From assembly GCF_040939455.1 (NCBI RefSeq), contig NC_134117.1, positions 66,734,501 to 66,798,500 on the forward strand: DNA of 64,000 bases, given 5' to 3'. The stretch is from Microcebus murinus. Lineage: Eukaryota; Chordata; Mammalia; Primates; Cheirogaleidae. Below, piece by piece: positions 23,881 through 35,436 of this stretch; within the stretch, counting starts at the first letter, position 1; each line of letters starts with the position of its first letter. Made by a program: the position numbers and the translations under genes. A model generated the notes under the pieces. The model saw nothing but the letters and a program-made list of their open reading frames with translations. It ran no database searches and was not told the origin of the DNA.

Positions 23881-24134
23881 GAGGGAGGCCAGGCCAGGCC
23901 AGGACTAAAGAAGGGTCCCTGTGCAGCGATGGAGAAGTTTCCAGGCCACCAGAGTCAGAACTAGGGACAAGCAAAGGCAGAGCCCACATGCCATTAGATG
24001 GTGCAGCCAGAACAGGAGCTCTGCCTGTGCACTGTGAGATGATGGAGCCTCAGAGGCGGTGCTGCTCACTAACGGGGCCTGTGATGAGGACGTGCAGCTA
24101 GGGCCAGCGCCCCTGGATTGCCTTCCTGTCTAAA

Positions 24135-24352
24135 CCAGAAGTCCTCAAACTTTTTCTGTAAATGGCCAGATAATAAATATTTTAGCATTTGTGGGCCACA
24201 TGGTCTCTGTCACAACTACTCAACTCTGCTGAAGTAGCAAGAAAGCAGCCATAAATAGTGTGTAAATTAATGAGTTTGGCTATTATCCAATAAAACTTTA
24301 TTAACAAAGACAAGCTGTGGGCCAGATTTGGCCATGAGCCACAGTTTGTCAG
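24135..24352 (+). mobile_element. Charlie-type hAT nonautonomous transposon remnant
   Basis: It starts near 'cagaagtcctcaaact' with 'tttttctgtaaatggccaga' and 'tttgtgggccacatggtctc'. 'aactactcaactctgctgaa', 'ccaataaaactttattaaca' and a 'gagccacagtttgtcag' end follow. The order is that of a common mammalian hAT MITE-like family. I do not assign a subfamily. Confidence 0.85.
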
Positions 24353-26289
24353 TGCTTCATCTAGTCTTTCCCCAGGCCTGGTAGGTGCAGGTGGCTGAGA
24401 GGGATGAAGGGTGTCTCTCTTTGTGACACATCTTTCAGAACCCACTGGGAGGATTTCCTCCCCAGGAGCAGGTTACTAAGAGACAAGCCTGACAGGAATC
24501 CCAGAGCTATTTCTCTCATCCCTGCCGTCATGGGATCTAAGGAAGGTGATCTGCTAAGTGATGACAGGAACCATGGCCCCGTTTATCTGCCTCTGTTCAG
24601 TCAGACAGCAAACAGATGACTCACTCTGGAGCAATCCTGTATTTATTGAGACTTACTGAGTGCCAGGTAGGTTTGTCATAAGAATTGCTTGTTGTAATCT
24701 CTTAATAAATAAAAATTCCAATTCCCTCCCCTTCCAGATTCTTTCATATTCTTTTCACTAGGGCCCAGGAAGTTCTGCTCTTATCCCTACCTAAGTGGCC
24801 ATTGGCATGAAGGACTGGGTCTCAGAGGCGGGGCAACCATGACATCTCTTCGGTTCTGACACTGTAGAAAAGTGATCACTCATGCTAGGCAACTCCCCAA
24901 CTAAATTGGTTTCAAGTCATTAAAAGCCTTAGCACTCCCAAGGAAAAAGTAATAGCAGCTCTCCAGGGTTACCCTTGATACCAGGCTACTGGCTTTTGAA
25001 GCAATTAGACATCACTCCACTACTGAGCTCTCTCTCTGAAAACAGAGACAAGTCACCAAAGAGCAACTGAAAATTAGACGTGTGATTGTCGATCCATCAC
25101 CAAGGAAGCTTCCAGGAGAAGCCCCTCAGTGTGCATCTTCTCACCTTTGCTGGGCTCCTGCACTGCCAGAAGTAGGCTCTGTTGGGATCCAGAGAGGTTG
25201 CTCCTCCCTGAATATTATTCTCAGGCCCATAATTCCCTCGATGCTGGATTTTTCCTATAGTTTCTGGATTCAAGTTGTTGACCTCACGTATGGCACAGCC
25301 ATCCCCAGCCTGGTCTGCCCTTGACATGGGCCCGGGAACTCACAAGGTTGCTGAAGCCATGACCTGGGGGCAGGGATGAGAGGGCAGCTCTGCAGGAGTG
25401 GGGAGAGGAAGAATTCCAGACGAGCATGTGGGTGCAAGGGCCATCCAGCAGACACAGAGGAAGAGAGATCTGAGAGTGAACCTGAGCTTTTCTTCCAGTA
25501 AAAAATGCAGCACATTTCATTTTCTGACAATACTATAAACTCCCTTTTATGACACTAGTTATAAAACCCTTAACATTTTTCTAGTGCTGGCAGTCAGTTT
25601 TGCTTGTTTTTGTGTCTTTTTTTTTTCTTAGAGACACAAATGCAAGAGAGAGATTTGTGATCACGAAGCCGGCATGGGGTTTATAAAATGAAGGTGTCAT
25701 AAAAGTAACACATTCTATGTACCGAAGAAAAGAGTAGATTCTGTATCATGATGCAATAGGCATTGATAAGGAAACATCTGCATCCTTCACAATTTTTAAC
25801 ATTGTTTTATTCATGAGTAAGAGCCTAGATATCAACAGAGGGTGAACGGTTTCTTACATGCCACCAATTGACTAAAAAGGATGACAAGGAGACATATCTC
25901 TAATGACCCATGTCCAGAGTGATCACCCTCCAGAGGGTTTTAAGTGCATGTGCTTGCCTTGCTGAGGCACACCAGGCTGGAGGAACAAGCGAGTCCATGG
26001 AGGGAAGGGGCTGGCACCTGTGACAAGCCAAACTCTACCTGGCTCGGTCTTGACTTACATATCTAGAACAGAATAGAACAGGTGAATCCAGAACAGGTGA
26101 ACAGAATAGGATTTAAAACAACGCCTGCTATGGGACACCCATCCATTTGTCCAAGCATGGGCCTCTGTTTTAATTAACTCATTTATTATAAGAAATTTAA
26201 AAAATTAAAAACTCTCATGCTAATCTAAACTTAACACCGGCCCTGACTTACATCCAACAACGTGCTTCTTCCTGCTGCTCTGCCTCTTC
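24353..26289. other. Intronic sequence, mostly unrecognised
   Basis: A reverse MIR fragment may lie at 24640-24715 ('tattgagacttactgagtgc'). A T-run lies at 25616-25627. No exon or other named element was recognised. Confidence 0.4.
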
Positions 26290-27125
26290 CATCTGTAGCA
26301 AACACTGTGGATAATCTTGTATTTATCATCACTTTGGATGTGTGTATGACTGTATCTTATATGTTGTTAAAAGGGCATATTGTTCTAGTTTATTTTCTAT
26401 TAGTTTGATCCATATGAAATTGACTTGGTTTTTGATGCAATATTATTCTGCTAAGATTCACCCATACTATTGGATGAAGATGTAGTCCATCCATTTCACG
26501 GCAGAAAATATTTTCTTACATTGTTAAAGGGTCATTGGATTGTTTCCAGGGTTTTGGTTCTATAAGCAATGCTGTCATAGCCCTTCTTGTGTCTAAAGTG
26601 CAAATGGACATTTATTTGGGGTGGATACAGTGGAGCGAAACTGCTGAGCCATAGGGTATGTGAATGTTCCATTTTTTAAGAGAATGGTAAACTCGTTTCC
26701 AAAGTGATGGCACTGAGTACACTCCCACCAGCAATTAACCACCTGTTACTCCACGTCCTCTCCACCACCTCTCATTTTTTACCAATCTAATTGGTGTAGA
26801 ACGATACATCCTTATGGTCTTGATTTGCATTTCACAGATCACTAATAATTCTGAACATCTCTTCATATGATTATTGGTCATTCGTGTTGCCTCTTCTGTG
26901 AAAGGCCTGTGCGAGCCTTTTGCCCATTTTTCTTTTAAATTGTTTGAGCTTTTCTTATAGATTTGTAAAACTTCTTGATGTATTCTTCATATTAATCCTA
27001 TATTGCTAACATGTTATAAATATCCCCTCCTCGTTCTTTAAAGTGTCTTTTAATGAGAAGAAGTTTAATAAAGTCAAAAGTAGCTATCTTTTCTTTCATA
27101 AGCAGCACTTTTTGTAGCATTTTGC
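26290..27125 (-). repeat. Old L1 ORF2/3' region
   Basis: In reverse orientation: 'gggtcattggattgtttcca' with 'gggttttggttctataagca', 'gctgagccatagggtatgtg', 'cactcccaccagcaattaac', 'gatttgcatttcacagatca' and 'ttttgcccatttttctttta'. It is highly diverged, consistent with an L1M-age copy. Confidence 0.85.
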
Positions 27126-28007
27126 AATGAATCTTCATGAGATCCGGTGTGGATGGGTCTGCTGAAGCTCTCTGAGCAGCAAAGAAAGCCAGAGGAGGGA
27201 ACTCCAAGGCCATTTGGCCCAGGCCTTACATTCGCAAGAGGCCTTAAATCAACCTTGTATTCATTATCTCCAAATGAGGTCACTCTTCCACCACAAAGAT
27301 TCACTGTCAGGGATGAAAGAAGACCCTGCAGCTCAGGGTTAGAGCGCCACCCTTTGCCGTGCTCCAATTAAGAGGTTCTAATAAATCCTGTACACACAAG
27401 AATAACACAGCTACATTGCATTCTATTAGTTTTGTTAAAGTGTCACTTGGTTAAATGTAGACATTCAAAATCTACCACAATATTCATATTTTGGATATTT
27501 TAAATCTCTAAGGAGACCCTGAACAGAAAGTTGCCAGGTCTTTCTCAACCCCGAGAGGTTCCAGATGGGAGACAGATGTGCTCCCTTCACACTGATGGTC
27601 AACTGTGAAGCTGGAATCCACACCCCGAGGTGTCAGGATCCAGAGCCTACACGCTTTATGCTGTTCAATGTGGCTAAATGGCAAGGAAAGGTCACCTCGA
27701 GACAAGGGCTGCAGGAGAGCACGTTCCCGGTGGGCACTCACTCCACAGAGCACAGCAGCCAGGGGACAAAGGGCACACTCTGTCCTGATGCCCACATGCT
27801 CCCAATGCAAAAGGGACTCAGGCTTCTCCCTGGGCACCCCCTGGGGCACTGCTGTAGGAGCTGGCCAATTGCTGAGCACCTTACACACCAGGAAGAGCAG
27901 CGCGGTGGGCCCTGGTGTCCCCAAAGCTTGCTCCAAGCTATCCTGACAGCCATTGCCCTCTACAGGAAGGCCAGGCAGTCACCAGTGGATGGGGAAGGGA
28001 GGGCAGG
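27126..28007. other. Unique intronic sequence, no gene seen
   Basis: Overlapping frames on both strands (27508-28140) lack recognisable domains and partly run into the simple repeat that follows. Confidence 0.45.
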
Positions 28008-28009
28008 GG

Positions 28010-28044
<35 letters not shown>

Positions 28045-28087
28045 GTGCGCATGTGTAAGACAGACAGAGAGAGAGAGAGAGAGAGGA
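28008..28087 (+). repeat. Compound (TG)n(GA)n microsatellite
   Basis: 'gtgtgtgtgtgtgtgtgtgt', then 'atgtatgtatgtgtgcgc', then 'gacagacagagagagagaga'. Confidence 0.95.
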
Positions 28088-28790
28088 GACTGCACATGAC
28101 CATGCATGTGCGAGTGTGTGAGAAGGTTCCACAGAGGTGAGGGGTGAGCAGAGTAGGAAAAGGCTGGGAGGAGACACTGAGGCAGCCAGTCTGCTCATGG
28201 TGGCAGCAGTGCTGGCCAAGGGCTGCACATCTCTGTCACACCACTCACTAATGACCTCAGGGAGAACAGCCGCCACATGTGGGGGCCACTGGACAGAAGG
28301 ACGCCTCCAACAACAGCATCATGATGCCCGCCTTCACCCCACCACATTCCTCCTCACTGAAAGGGCTGTACAGCAGTACCTGGTGGGTAAGTGCCACATC
28401 CTCAGCCTGGAACCAAGGAGCCAGACCCTAACTTGGAAGCACACCTCTTCCCCACGCTGCTCTTGCCAAGTGCTCTCACCTGGGGTGGGCAGAGCCCTGT
28501 GCCACCAACCTCTGAGCCCATGAGGAGGGAGGGCTGAGGCTCAGGCTTAATCTGTCTGTTCTTCTGCAGCCAGCACCCTTTGGAAACTCAGAAAGTTCCC
28601 AATGAGCACAGACTCTGATCCTGCTGCCCGGAATGGGTGAACGGGCACCCACATAAAGAATGTGTGAAGATGGATGACCCTGCAGGTGACAGGCGACCAG
28701 AAGGCAGATGCCGATGGAGAGGTGTCTCCCACCAGGGCGATGACCACGCCCATGGCCCTGTCACAGTGCACGTGCCTGAGTGCCAGTCCC
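28088..28790. other. Unique intronic sequence next to the exon
   Basis: No repeat or second exon was recognised. This is the proximal part of the 24.9-kb intron. Confidence 0.45.
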
Positions 28791-28796
28791 GCCTAC
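28788..28796 (-). other. GRID1: 5' splice site (donor), GTAGGCGGG
   Basis: The exon ends AAG and the intron starts GTAGGC. Positions +4 (G) and +6 (C) depart from the GTRAGT consensus, while +5 G is kept. A GGG run follows at once. The same nine intronic bases occur at the donor of the other exon in the window. Confidence 0.9.
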
Positions 28797-28992
28797 CTTC
28801 CTGATGCCCTCCGAAGGACTGGACACGCAGTTGTCAGCCCCTCCGTTCTTGCTGATGGTTCTCCAGAGCTCAGCGAACGTGCTGTCCTGCTCCAGGGGGT
28901 TGGTGCCCTTGGCTCGGAAGTACTCATAGACAGCCGAATCCCGGACCGTGCCGTAAGACATCTCCACTTGTTTGGACAGGTCCTGGAACGTC
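28797..28992 (-). CDS. GRID1: GRID1 coding exon: GluD1 ligand-binding domain, S2 start
   Basis: This internal exon encodes 65 whole codons plus the last base of a split arginine codon. It starts [20 protein letters not shown] and ends SSPSEGIRK. GluD1 is a postsynaptic membrane protein of the ionotropic glutamate receptor family. It binds glycine or D-serine and links to presynaptic neurexin through cerebellins. The exon begins just after the third membrane helix (not in the window) and opens the S2 half of the ligand-binding clamshell. Aligned to GluD2 from memory, its first residue corresponds to 667 and its last to 731; the Ala at exon residue 20 matches the pocket residue Ala686. The acceptor on the minus strand is a pyrimidine-rich tract ending TTTCAG (28993-28998). 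The donor is AAG/GTAGGC (28791-28796). The reading frame is open and joins the exon at 3718-3884 in phase 0. GRID2 is excluded because the sequence follows the delta-1 pattern ([11 protein letters not shown], not TDIPYGTVLDS). Confidence 0.97.
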
Positions 28993-29204
28993 CTGAAACG
29001 CAGAAAGGCAGCGAGGCATGGGTACGTGTCCCGCCCCACACGCTGCGGGGATACAGATGGGCTGCAGGGCGCTGCTGAAGCCAAGCCCGGCCACGGCCCA
29101 CTGTCCGTGTTCTTCACTCCAGATGCCCCACTGCACGAGTCCCTCAGCCCAGTGAGGCTTACTGGAATCTCATTCTACCCCAGTGTGTTTCCCCAGGGTT
29201 AGAT

Positions 29205-29345
29205 TAATTCAGCAAGGTCACCAAGCACCTAAAACTAGGCTCTATGCTGAAATCCAGGGATTCAGGATGAATAAGACATGATTCCTGCCCTCAAGGAGCT
29301 TACAGTCCAGCTATAGAAACAAACAGAGAGGGAGAATTGCAATAT
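29205..29345. repeat. Ancient LINE/SINE remnant, family uncertain
   Basis: 'attcaggatgaataagacat' with 'tcctgccctcaaggagctta' and 'cagtccagctatagaaaca' matches a widespread ancient mammalian repeat pattern (CR1/L3 or MIR3 type). I cannot assign it firmly. Confidence 0.5.
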
Positions 29346-30544
29346 AGAGAGTCAGGGCTGTATGCTGAGATCTCCAACTCAGACACCTGCAGAAGCTGGG
29401 CAGTAAAGAGACTCATGCTGGCAAGACCTGCGATGACCATGGCTGGCCCCTGACACTCGGAACTAGCTTGGGGAAGAAGCCCACTCAGGGGCTGGGTGGG
29501 CTCAGAGGCATCCGCTCCAGAGCTTGCAGCTGCACTGGGGTTCCCGCCACTGCCAACTTTGAGCCCTGCTCACTACTGCTCCCAACCAATTTGGTTTTCA
29601 AAAATATAAAGAAAACTAGATTTTTATATGACATCTGATTTTTAAATGTTGACAGGTACTTAAAAGCTGATGAAGATTTACAAAGTGCTTCAGGGGGCCT
29701 TGGGTCTACTGCAGTGGAGGAGGGGCGGGAGCCCGGCGGGCGCACAGCGGCGGAGCCAGCACACTGTGCAGGCCGGGCACCCTGTGCACTGGGCAGGCCA
29801 GGCACCCCATGCACTGGGCAGGCCGGGCATCCTGGGAGCCGACTTCCCAGCTGGGAGCAGAGGAGACTTCTCTGGGGAAGGAAAGACAGCTGGAGCAGGA
29901 AGAACTGATTAATTGCTAAAAAGTTCCTACTTGCCCCAGAAGGGCAGTACCCGGCTCAGCGTGTTGAGAGAATGTCGCATACCAGATAGAACTGAAAAAT
30001 AAGAAAAGCCCAGTGGGGAGCCGGGCTGTCTCTCCAGACTCCTACGTGTTCGCTCTTTACTGATTTCTCTTGCGGAAATCGCAATGTCCTTTATCAGCCT
30101 GCGTCACGATCACCGCCTTTCACTGAGTCACGTTCCCACGAGAAGAGCTGATCTTCCCAACCAGATCTACGCAAGCCTCCACCTCTGGTCTCAACAGGCT
30201 GTTGTCCCCACCCAGAGCACCGTGTCAGTCCTGAAATGAGAAATCCCCCACCTCTATCCGTGGTAGCAGGCAGGGGCGCTCCCTCTGCCCAGAACCCCTT
30301 CATCTCACCCAGCCACCCTCACACCTCTGCGAACCCCGGGAAGACCCAGCTGCTGCCTCTCCCCGTGAGGGCCCTGCTGGCCTCCGCCTCCCGGCGCTGC
30401 TCTGCGGTGTGCAGGCCCCACGGCAGCATGATCTCTCTGGGGTTTCAGAGCGTGGCGTCCCAGAGCAAGGACAAGCAGGAACGCCAGAGCCCGGCTGCCC
30501 GCCCTGCCTCCCAGCCCCAGCACCCTAAGACTGTGGGCCCCGGA
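29346..30544. other. Intronic sequence with a GC-rich part, no gene seen
   Basis: It includes the short minisatellite at 29768-29839 and a GC-rich stretch at 30300-30540. The frames on both strands in the GC-rich part show no domain. Confidence 0.4.
29768..29839 (+). repeat. Short GC-rich minisatellite, 25-bp unit, ~2.9 copies
   Basis: The unit starts 'gcaggccgggcaccctgtgc' and ends 'actgg'. Copies begin at 29768, 29793 and 29818, with a few substitutions. The last is incomplete. Confidence 0.85.
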
Positions 30545-30705
30545 GTGTTGGCTGACTTCTCTGTGCCTCAGTTTCCAAATCTTTTAAAAATAGGGAGAGA
30601 AGCAGAACCTGTAGCAGGGGTCACTATGAGGATTACGTGGGATCTGCGTTCAGCTCTTAGAGCAGGGTCTGGTGCAAAGTCAGTGTTTGATAGCTGGCAG
30701 CAACC
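30545..30705 (+). repeat. MIR SINE fragment
   Basis: 'ctctgtgcctcagtttccaa', 'actatgaggattacgtggga' and 'agagcagggtctggtgcaaa' are MIR core and tail. Confidence 0.75.
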
Positions 30706-32239
30706 GTTCTGAGCTAGGATTACCCGTCTGGGTCCCCAGTAGACCATGAGGATTGGGGGACTGGAGCGGCAGCCCCGTTGTTGCATCCACAGGGCTGACA
30801 GCGGCTGCACAGAAGCCCACAGAAGTCCAGCCCTGCAGCCCCCTCCCGCTTGGGAGACACACGCCCGGCACTGCTTGGTCCCTGCGATGCAGCCCACAAA
30901 CAGAGCTCAGCATTCGTTTCAATACATTACAGATGAAAGGAAACATGAAATAATAAATTCAATGAAGAGATCTTTGTAATTATTGTTCATTATTTATATC
31001 TAATTGAAGCAAGATGTTCCTTCGCTTGAAGGGCCCCAAGGGTTGTAACTCTGTCGTGATTTGCCTGTAATGAAAGAAGGGGGGATCTTTTTTTCCCCCA
31101 CATTTCTTATTTTTCTCATGGTAATGCAAACACACACAAGGCTTTGATGAATGGGAGACATCGGGATGAATTACACAGTTGGGTCTCAATACTGAACTGC
31201 TCTAAATTACTGCAGTTTCTATGAGTGTGGAACGAATGGGTAACTGCCGAGGAGCTAGGGCATGACGGTTGCATCCCCACATTTGAAATGGAGATTTCCT
31301 CTTTCCTCTTGGTATTTATTCATGATGGTGCCCACGGCCAGAGGCTCAGGAAACATCTCTGGATAACAAGCAGGCAGCCCGAATGTTTATGGCTCCACAT
31401 ACACTTCTGCCCCAGCATAGCTTATAGCTCCCACCCCGAAACGCCACCCGTCTTCTCTTCTCTGACTGCTCAGACCCAGGGGCTCCCTCCACCCATCACC
31501 TCTACATCACCAGCTACAAATCCACCCAGAGGGAACCCTCCTGTCTCAGATACACACTCTGTCTTTCGGCCAAGGCTTCCAAGCTCACTAGCATGCCTGG
31601 CACACAGTAGATTCTCCCATCCTACTTTAGGGTGAATAAGCTTATATACAAGGCTCTCTGGGGGTATGCACACGAGGGCCCAATGATGCATACCCCACAG
31701 CCACCATCTCCCTGGGACAGTCATCCTCTTGTCAGGTGCACAGTTTGGGAAGGGACACCCAGAGAGGAATAGAGGAGGACAGGGACAGGCCGGCAGCAGA
31801 AGACAGATGTTGAAGTCAGACAGGACACTCGCCAAGCAAGGAGGGAAGCTTTGCCAGGAGGCGGCTGTGTTAGCAGCACACTCAATTTAGCACTTTTCTG
31901 AAGTCAGTCTCTTCAGCGACCACTGCCAGAAAGTGTCTGGGCGCTCCCGCCAGACAGATGAAGGAGCCGTGCCCATCACAGGTGGGGTCTCTGTTAACCT
32001 GAAATGCATGATACGACACACTGAAGTCATTCACCCAGCTCTTTCACCAACAGTTCTGGAAAGTCTACCAGGTGAGGCACAGCGGTGCTAGAGCAAGGAA
32101 TGCACGGTGGGCGTCCTCGGGAGGTCTATAGCGGCGGGTAAGTGAATGCTCAGAGGCGTAAACCAGCAAGGACTACGCAGTATGGGAGGGGTGAAAATCC
32201 AGGTCTGTATGGGGGATCCCGGAAGCACAGTGGAGAAAA
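30706..32239. other. Unique intronic sequence; candidate conserved part near 31 kb
   Basis: 30940-31215 is repeat-poor and AT-rich ('tctttgtaattattgttcat', 'atctaattgaagcaagatg'), which suggests a conserved non-coding element by inference. 31440-31640 may carry an L2 3' end ('tggcacacagtagattctcc'). Confidence 0.35.
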
Positions 32240-32420
32240 ACAGTCAACCATGGGCCGGAACCACGGAAAGGTTTCTGAGAAGAGGAATTATACAGCTGAG
32301 TCATGAAGGATGGGTAGAAGTGGCCAAACGGAGAACCAAGGCCTAGGATGTTCCGGGAAGAGAGGGTATTACCTGAGAAGGCACTGATGTGTGAAGAGAC
32401 GTGGCCCATGTGGGACGCAC
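32240..32420. repeat. Ancient LINE-type remnant, family uncertain
   Basis: 'agctgagtcatgaaggatgg' with 'gtagaagtggccaaac' and 'tgttccgggaagagagggta' resembles a common ancient mammalian repeat (L3/CR1 or L2 type). Confidence 0.45.
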
Positions 32421-32520
32421 CCCAGGGGCAGTTCTTATCGGCCAGAAGGACAAGGTTATGGAACCTGGCAGCCCTGGGTGTGTAGCCTGCCTCTGAAAAC
32501 CTTAGCCGTCTGACATAGAC

Positions 32521-32700
32521 CAGTAGCGCTCCAAGTGTGGTCCTTGGAGTTACAGCACTGGTGGCACCTGGGACCTTATGAGAAATGCAAATTCTTGATC
32601 CCCATCCCAGAGGTAGCGAATCAGGACCTCTGGGGGTGGTGCTCTGCAGTCTGTGTGTTTACAACCCTGAGGTGATTCTGACGCACACAAGTTCCAGAAC
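32521..32700 (+). mobile_element. MER5A-type hAT DNA transposon remnant
   Basis: 'cgctccaagtgtggtccttg', 'cctgggaccttatgagaaat', 'gcaaattcttgatcccca', 'gacctctgggggtggtgctc' and 'aggtgattctgacgcacaca'. Nearly full length. Confidence 0.9.
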
Positions 32701-32704
32701 CAAT

Positions 32705-32845
32705 CATGAAGGCAAGTCATGTAATGTCTGAAGTCTCAATTTTCATAACTCATACCTACCCTGCAGGGTTGGTAAAGATTAATAATCACAAACATACACC
32801 CAGAGCATAGCCAGTGTTCAACAAATGCTAGCTCTTCTGTTAGAT
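32705..32845 (+). repeat. MIR SINE 3' half
   Basis: 'tcatacctaccctgcagggt', 'tggtaaagattaataatcac' and 'gtgttcaacaaatgctagct'. Confidence 0.8.
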
Positions 32846-34547
32846 TGACTATTCGTAGTTCAAATGGTGGAAGCCAGGGGCCCATGTGAAGGGGTCATGG
32901 GTACACGGTCCAGGGTGCTGACATCTGGACAGAAGCAAGCATGGGCAGGTGGCATGTCTAAGCTTCAAAACTCATGTGACTGCAGCCCTCTGTCTCCCCA
33001 GGGAGGGGCAGGAGCCTATAGCCCTTCTTATGGTTTCCACTTTGCTTCCAAGGGACAAATGCTTCCCTGTCAGCCTGCAGTCTGCTGCCTTGTCAACGGC
33101 TATACTCCAGGGCCCAGGGCACCTGAACTGATGACCTGGGAAGTCTGAACTCAGGATGAGCCCACAGACACCAAAACTTCTCTGGCAGGCAGTCTGGGCC
33201 CTTTGCTTTGTGGACCATGATGGTAACGGCCTAGCAGAGGCCTCCCTGGGGAAGTAGTGAGCACCTAGGCAAGGAACTGCTCGGGGACAGTGGCTTCGAA
33301 GGCATCAGCCCCAGGCTTCCCACCAGGATCTGGATTGGCTGATGAAGCATCACAGCACAAGAGTGTGTACCTGGAGGCCTAGCCCACTTCTGCCGCCTGT
33401 TTTCTTACTTTACCTTTTCATAATGTTTTGCATTGGAATCTTCCCCTGGCAAAACCTACTCTCTCCTCCAATCTTACTTTTGAATCAGTATCTTCCACTC
33501 AACTGTGCTCTTCCAAAACTGGATTTAGTACCAACAGAAGCTGCTTCTATCTCCTGGCCTGGATTACTGATTTTTGGGGTCTCCCCAAGCTGAAAACATA
33601 GCTGACACTTAAGTGCACATCAGACTGTCTTGCAAAAGGACTTCACAAGCATCCCTTGCCTCTGAAAACAGTTTCCTCCCATTAAACATGCACCCCTGGA
33701 AGAACCACGAGGCCCCTTCAGCGGTGGCCAAGGACAGCTTCCCCAGCTCGGCACCGCCTCCCTCCCCTTTCTCCATAAATCAATCTTATTATTTCCTAGA
33801 TACATTTTCATTAACAAAGAGATAAATGTGTTTACAGTATGAGAAAAATCAATAATACAGAACTTATAAATACATTTTTGCATGTTACAGAAATATTTAC
33901 ATTGGCAATGGAGATAAATACACTTGCAACAAGAGCAGAATCAATGCACAGCACATGTAGAACAGATTTCAACAATGCTGGGGAAGCCATCATCATGGCC
34001 TGATTCATCTAAAGCCCGACGCCCTATTATTCTTCCTCAAGGAGAACAGAGTGTGGTGGAGTGGCCCAAAAGACGCGGGAGGGAGGGGACACTCACCCTG
34101 GTACCGTGGCGCCGCCTTGGCCGCAGCCCACAGATGCCTTCGCTATGACTCCCGCAGTCTCGGCTTCCTAGCCAAGTCCGGCACCGCAAGAGACAGTGCT
34201 GCGCAAAGTCATCGGGAATGCCTGGCTAGGGTTCCACACCCTGCTTCCAGAAGGCACTGTGACACTCCCCTGTCAGCCCCTAGCCCCCGTCTGCTCCCAT
34301 GCCCCTCCCAGGTTTCTTTCCCAGGGCTTTCCTGTGTCCACAACCTCTCTGACCTTTCTCCCAAGAAGCATAAGGCTGCCAGGGGTCTCCCTTCTCCATT
34401 CAGTCACCATCCAAACAACCCTATTTCCCGTGCACCTGCTGTCTCAGACGCCACTCTAGGCCTGCTCCTGTGGGGTTTACATAGTGGAGGAGAGGGGAGA
34501 GAAAGAGCAATGACAATGACAACACCGCCACAATTAGGTAAAGCCAT
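32846..34547. other. Unique intronic sequence, no gene seen
   Basis: 33770-33920 is AT-rich and repeat-poor. The frames in 34050-34610 on the plus strand show no recognisable domain. Confidence 0.4.
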
Positions 34548-34735
34548 GGTCAGCAAATTTCCTGGAAAAGGACAGATAGTACATATGTGGGCTCTGAGGG
34601 CCACATAAGACTGGGACATATTCTTTATTTTTGTGTTTTTTTCCAACACTTTAAAATGTTTAAACCCAGAAAAGCAGTCTTAGCTTGCAGACTGTGGGGA
34701 AACGGACTGCCGGCCCATGTGGCCTGGGGGCAGGG
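34548..34735 (+). mobile_element. Charlie-type hAT transposon remnant, diverged
   Basis: 'atggtcagcaaatttcctgg', 'ggacagatagtacatatgtg', 'cagtcttagcttgcagactg' and 'gactgccggcccatgtggcc' follow the same layout as the element at 24135-24352, with more divergence. Confidence 0.6.
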
Positions 34736-34908
34736 GTGGGGGGCGGTCGGCTGCCACCTGCTATCAGGGAGCAAGCGATGAACATGCTGTGACGATGAAC
34801 AGACAGAGGAAAGGTTAGACAAGCGACTGGATAAAGTAGCGAGGTGGCCGTTTAGCCACTGGGGCTGATGTGTTTTTCCGGTTCCTTTCCTTGCTCTGAG
34901 AAGAGTCG

Positions 34909-34917
34909 GGGGGGGGG
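34909..34917 (+). repeat. G homopolymer
   Basis: A run of nine G after 'gagtc'. Prone to length variation. Confidence 0.8.
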
Positions 34918-35078
34918 CATGAGTGTGCAGAGGCGGGACTGGGCCCACAGAGGCAGCAATGCAGGGAGCACAATCCAGTGCAGCTGGGGAGTCGTCTCCC
35001 AGCCTCCCCCAGCTCGAATCATTTACCCAGGACCTTCCGGGAAGCCTGGAGGAGGGGCTGCTGGGGTACACTCAGGCA

Positions 35079-35436
35079 CTACGGTTTGAATATCTGTCCC
35101 TTCCAAAACGCTTGCTGAAATTTAATCCCCAGGGTGGTGGTATTGAGAGGTGACTGGGTCTTGAGGGCTCTGCCCTCACCAATGGACTAATTCGTTCCTG
35201 GTCTAATGGGTTTTCATGGGGCTAGAACCAGTATCTTTATAAGAAGAGAAAGACGGGTCTGAAGTAGGACATGAGTACACCCAGCCCCCCGCCACCAGCA
35301 AGAAAGCCCTTGCCAGAGGCAGCCCCTCCACCTCGGACTTAGCTTCCAGAACTATAAGAAATAAATTCTTTTTTTTTTTAAATAAATTACCCAGTTTAGA
35401 TATTCTGTTAAAAGCAACAGAAAACAGACTAAGATA
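35079..35436 (+). mobile_element. Solitary MLT1/MST-type LTR (old ERVL-MaLR)
   Basis: It starts 'ctacggtttgaatatctgtc'. 'tgctgaaatttaatccccag', 'aactataagaaataaattct', 'taaattacccagtttagata' and 'acagaaaacagactaaga' follow to the end. It is a near-complete solitary LTR with no internal viral sequence beside it. Confidence 0.9.

Noticed and set aside
27565..28140. 191-codon plus-strand frame
   Set aside because: It runs into the TG/GA microsatellite, shows no recognisable domain, and overlaps an equally long frame on the other strand.
28797..28992. Assignment to GRID2 instead of GRID1
   Set aside because: The residues [11 protein letters not shown], and [10 protein letters not shown] in the next exon, are delta-1 specific. 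Delta-2 has TDIPYGTVLDS and INDPDCSFYT at these places.
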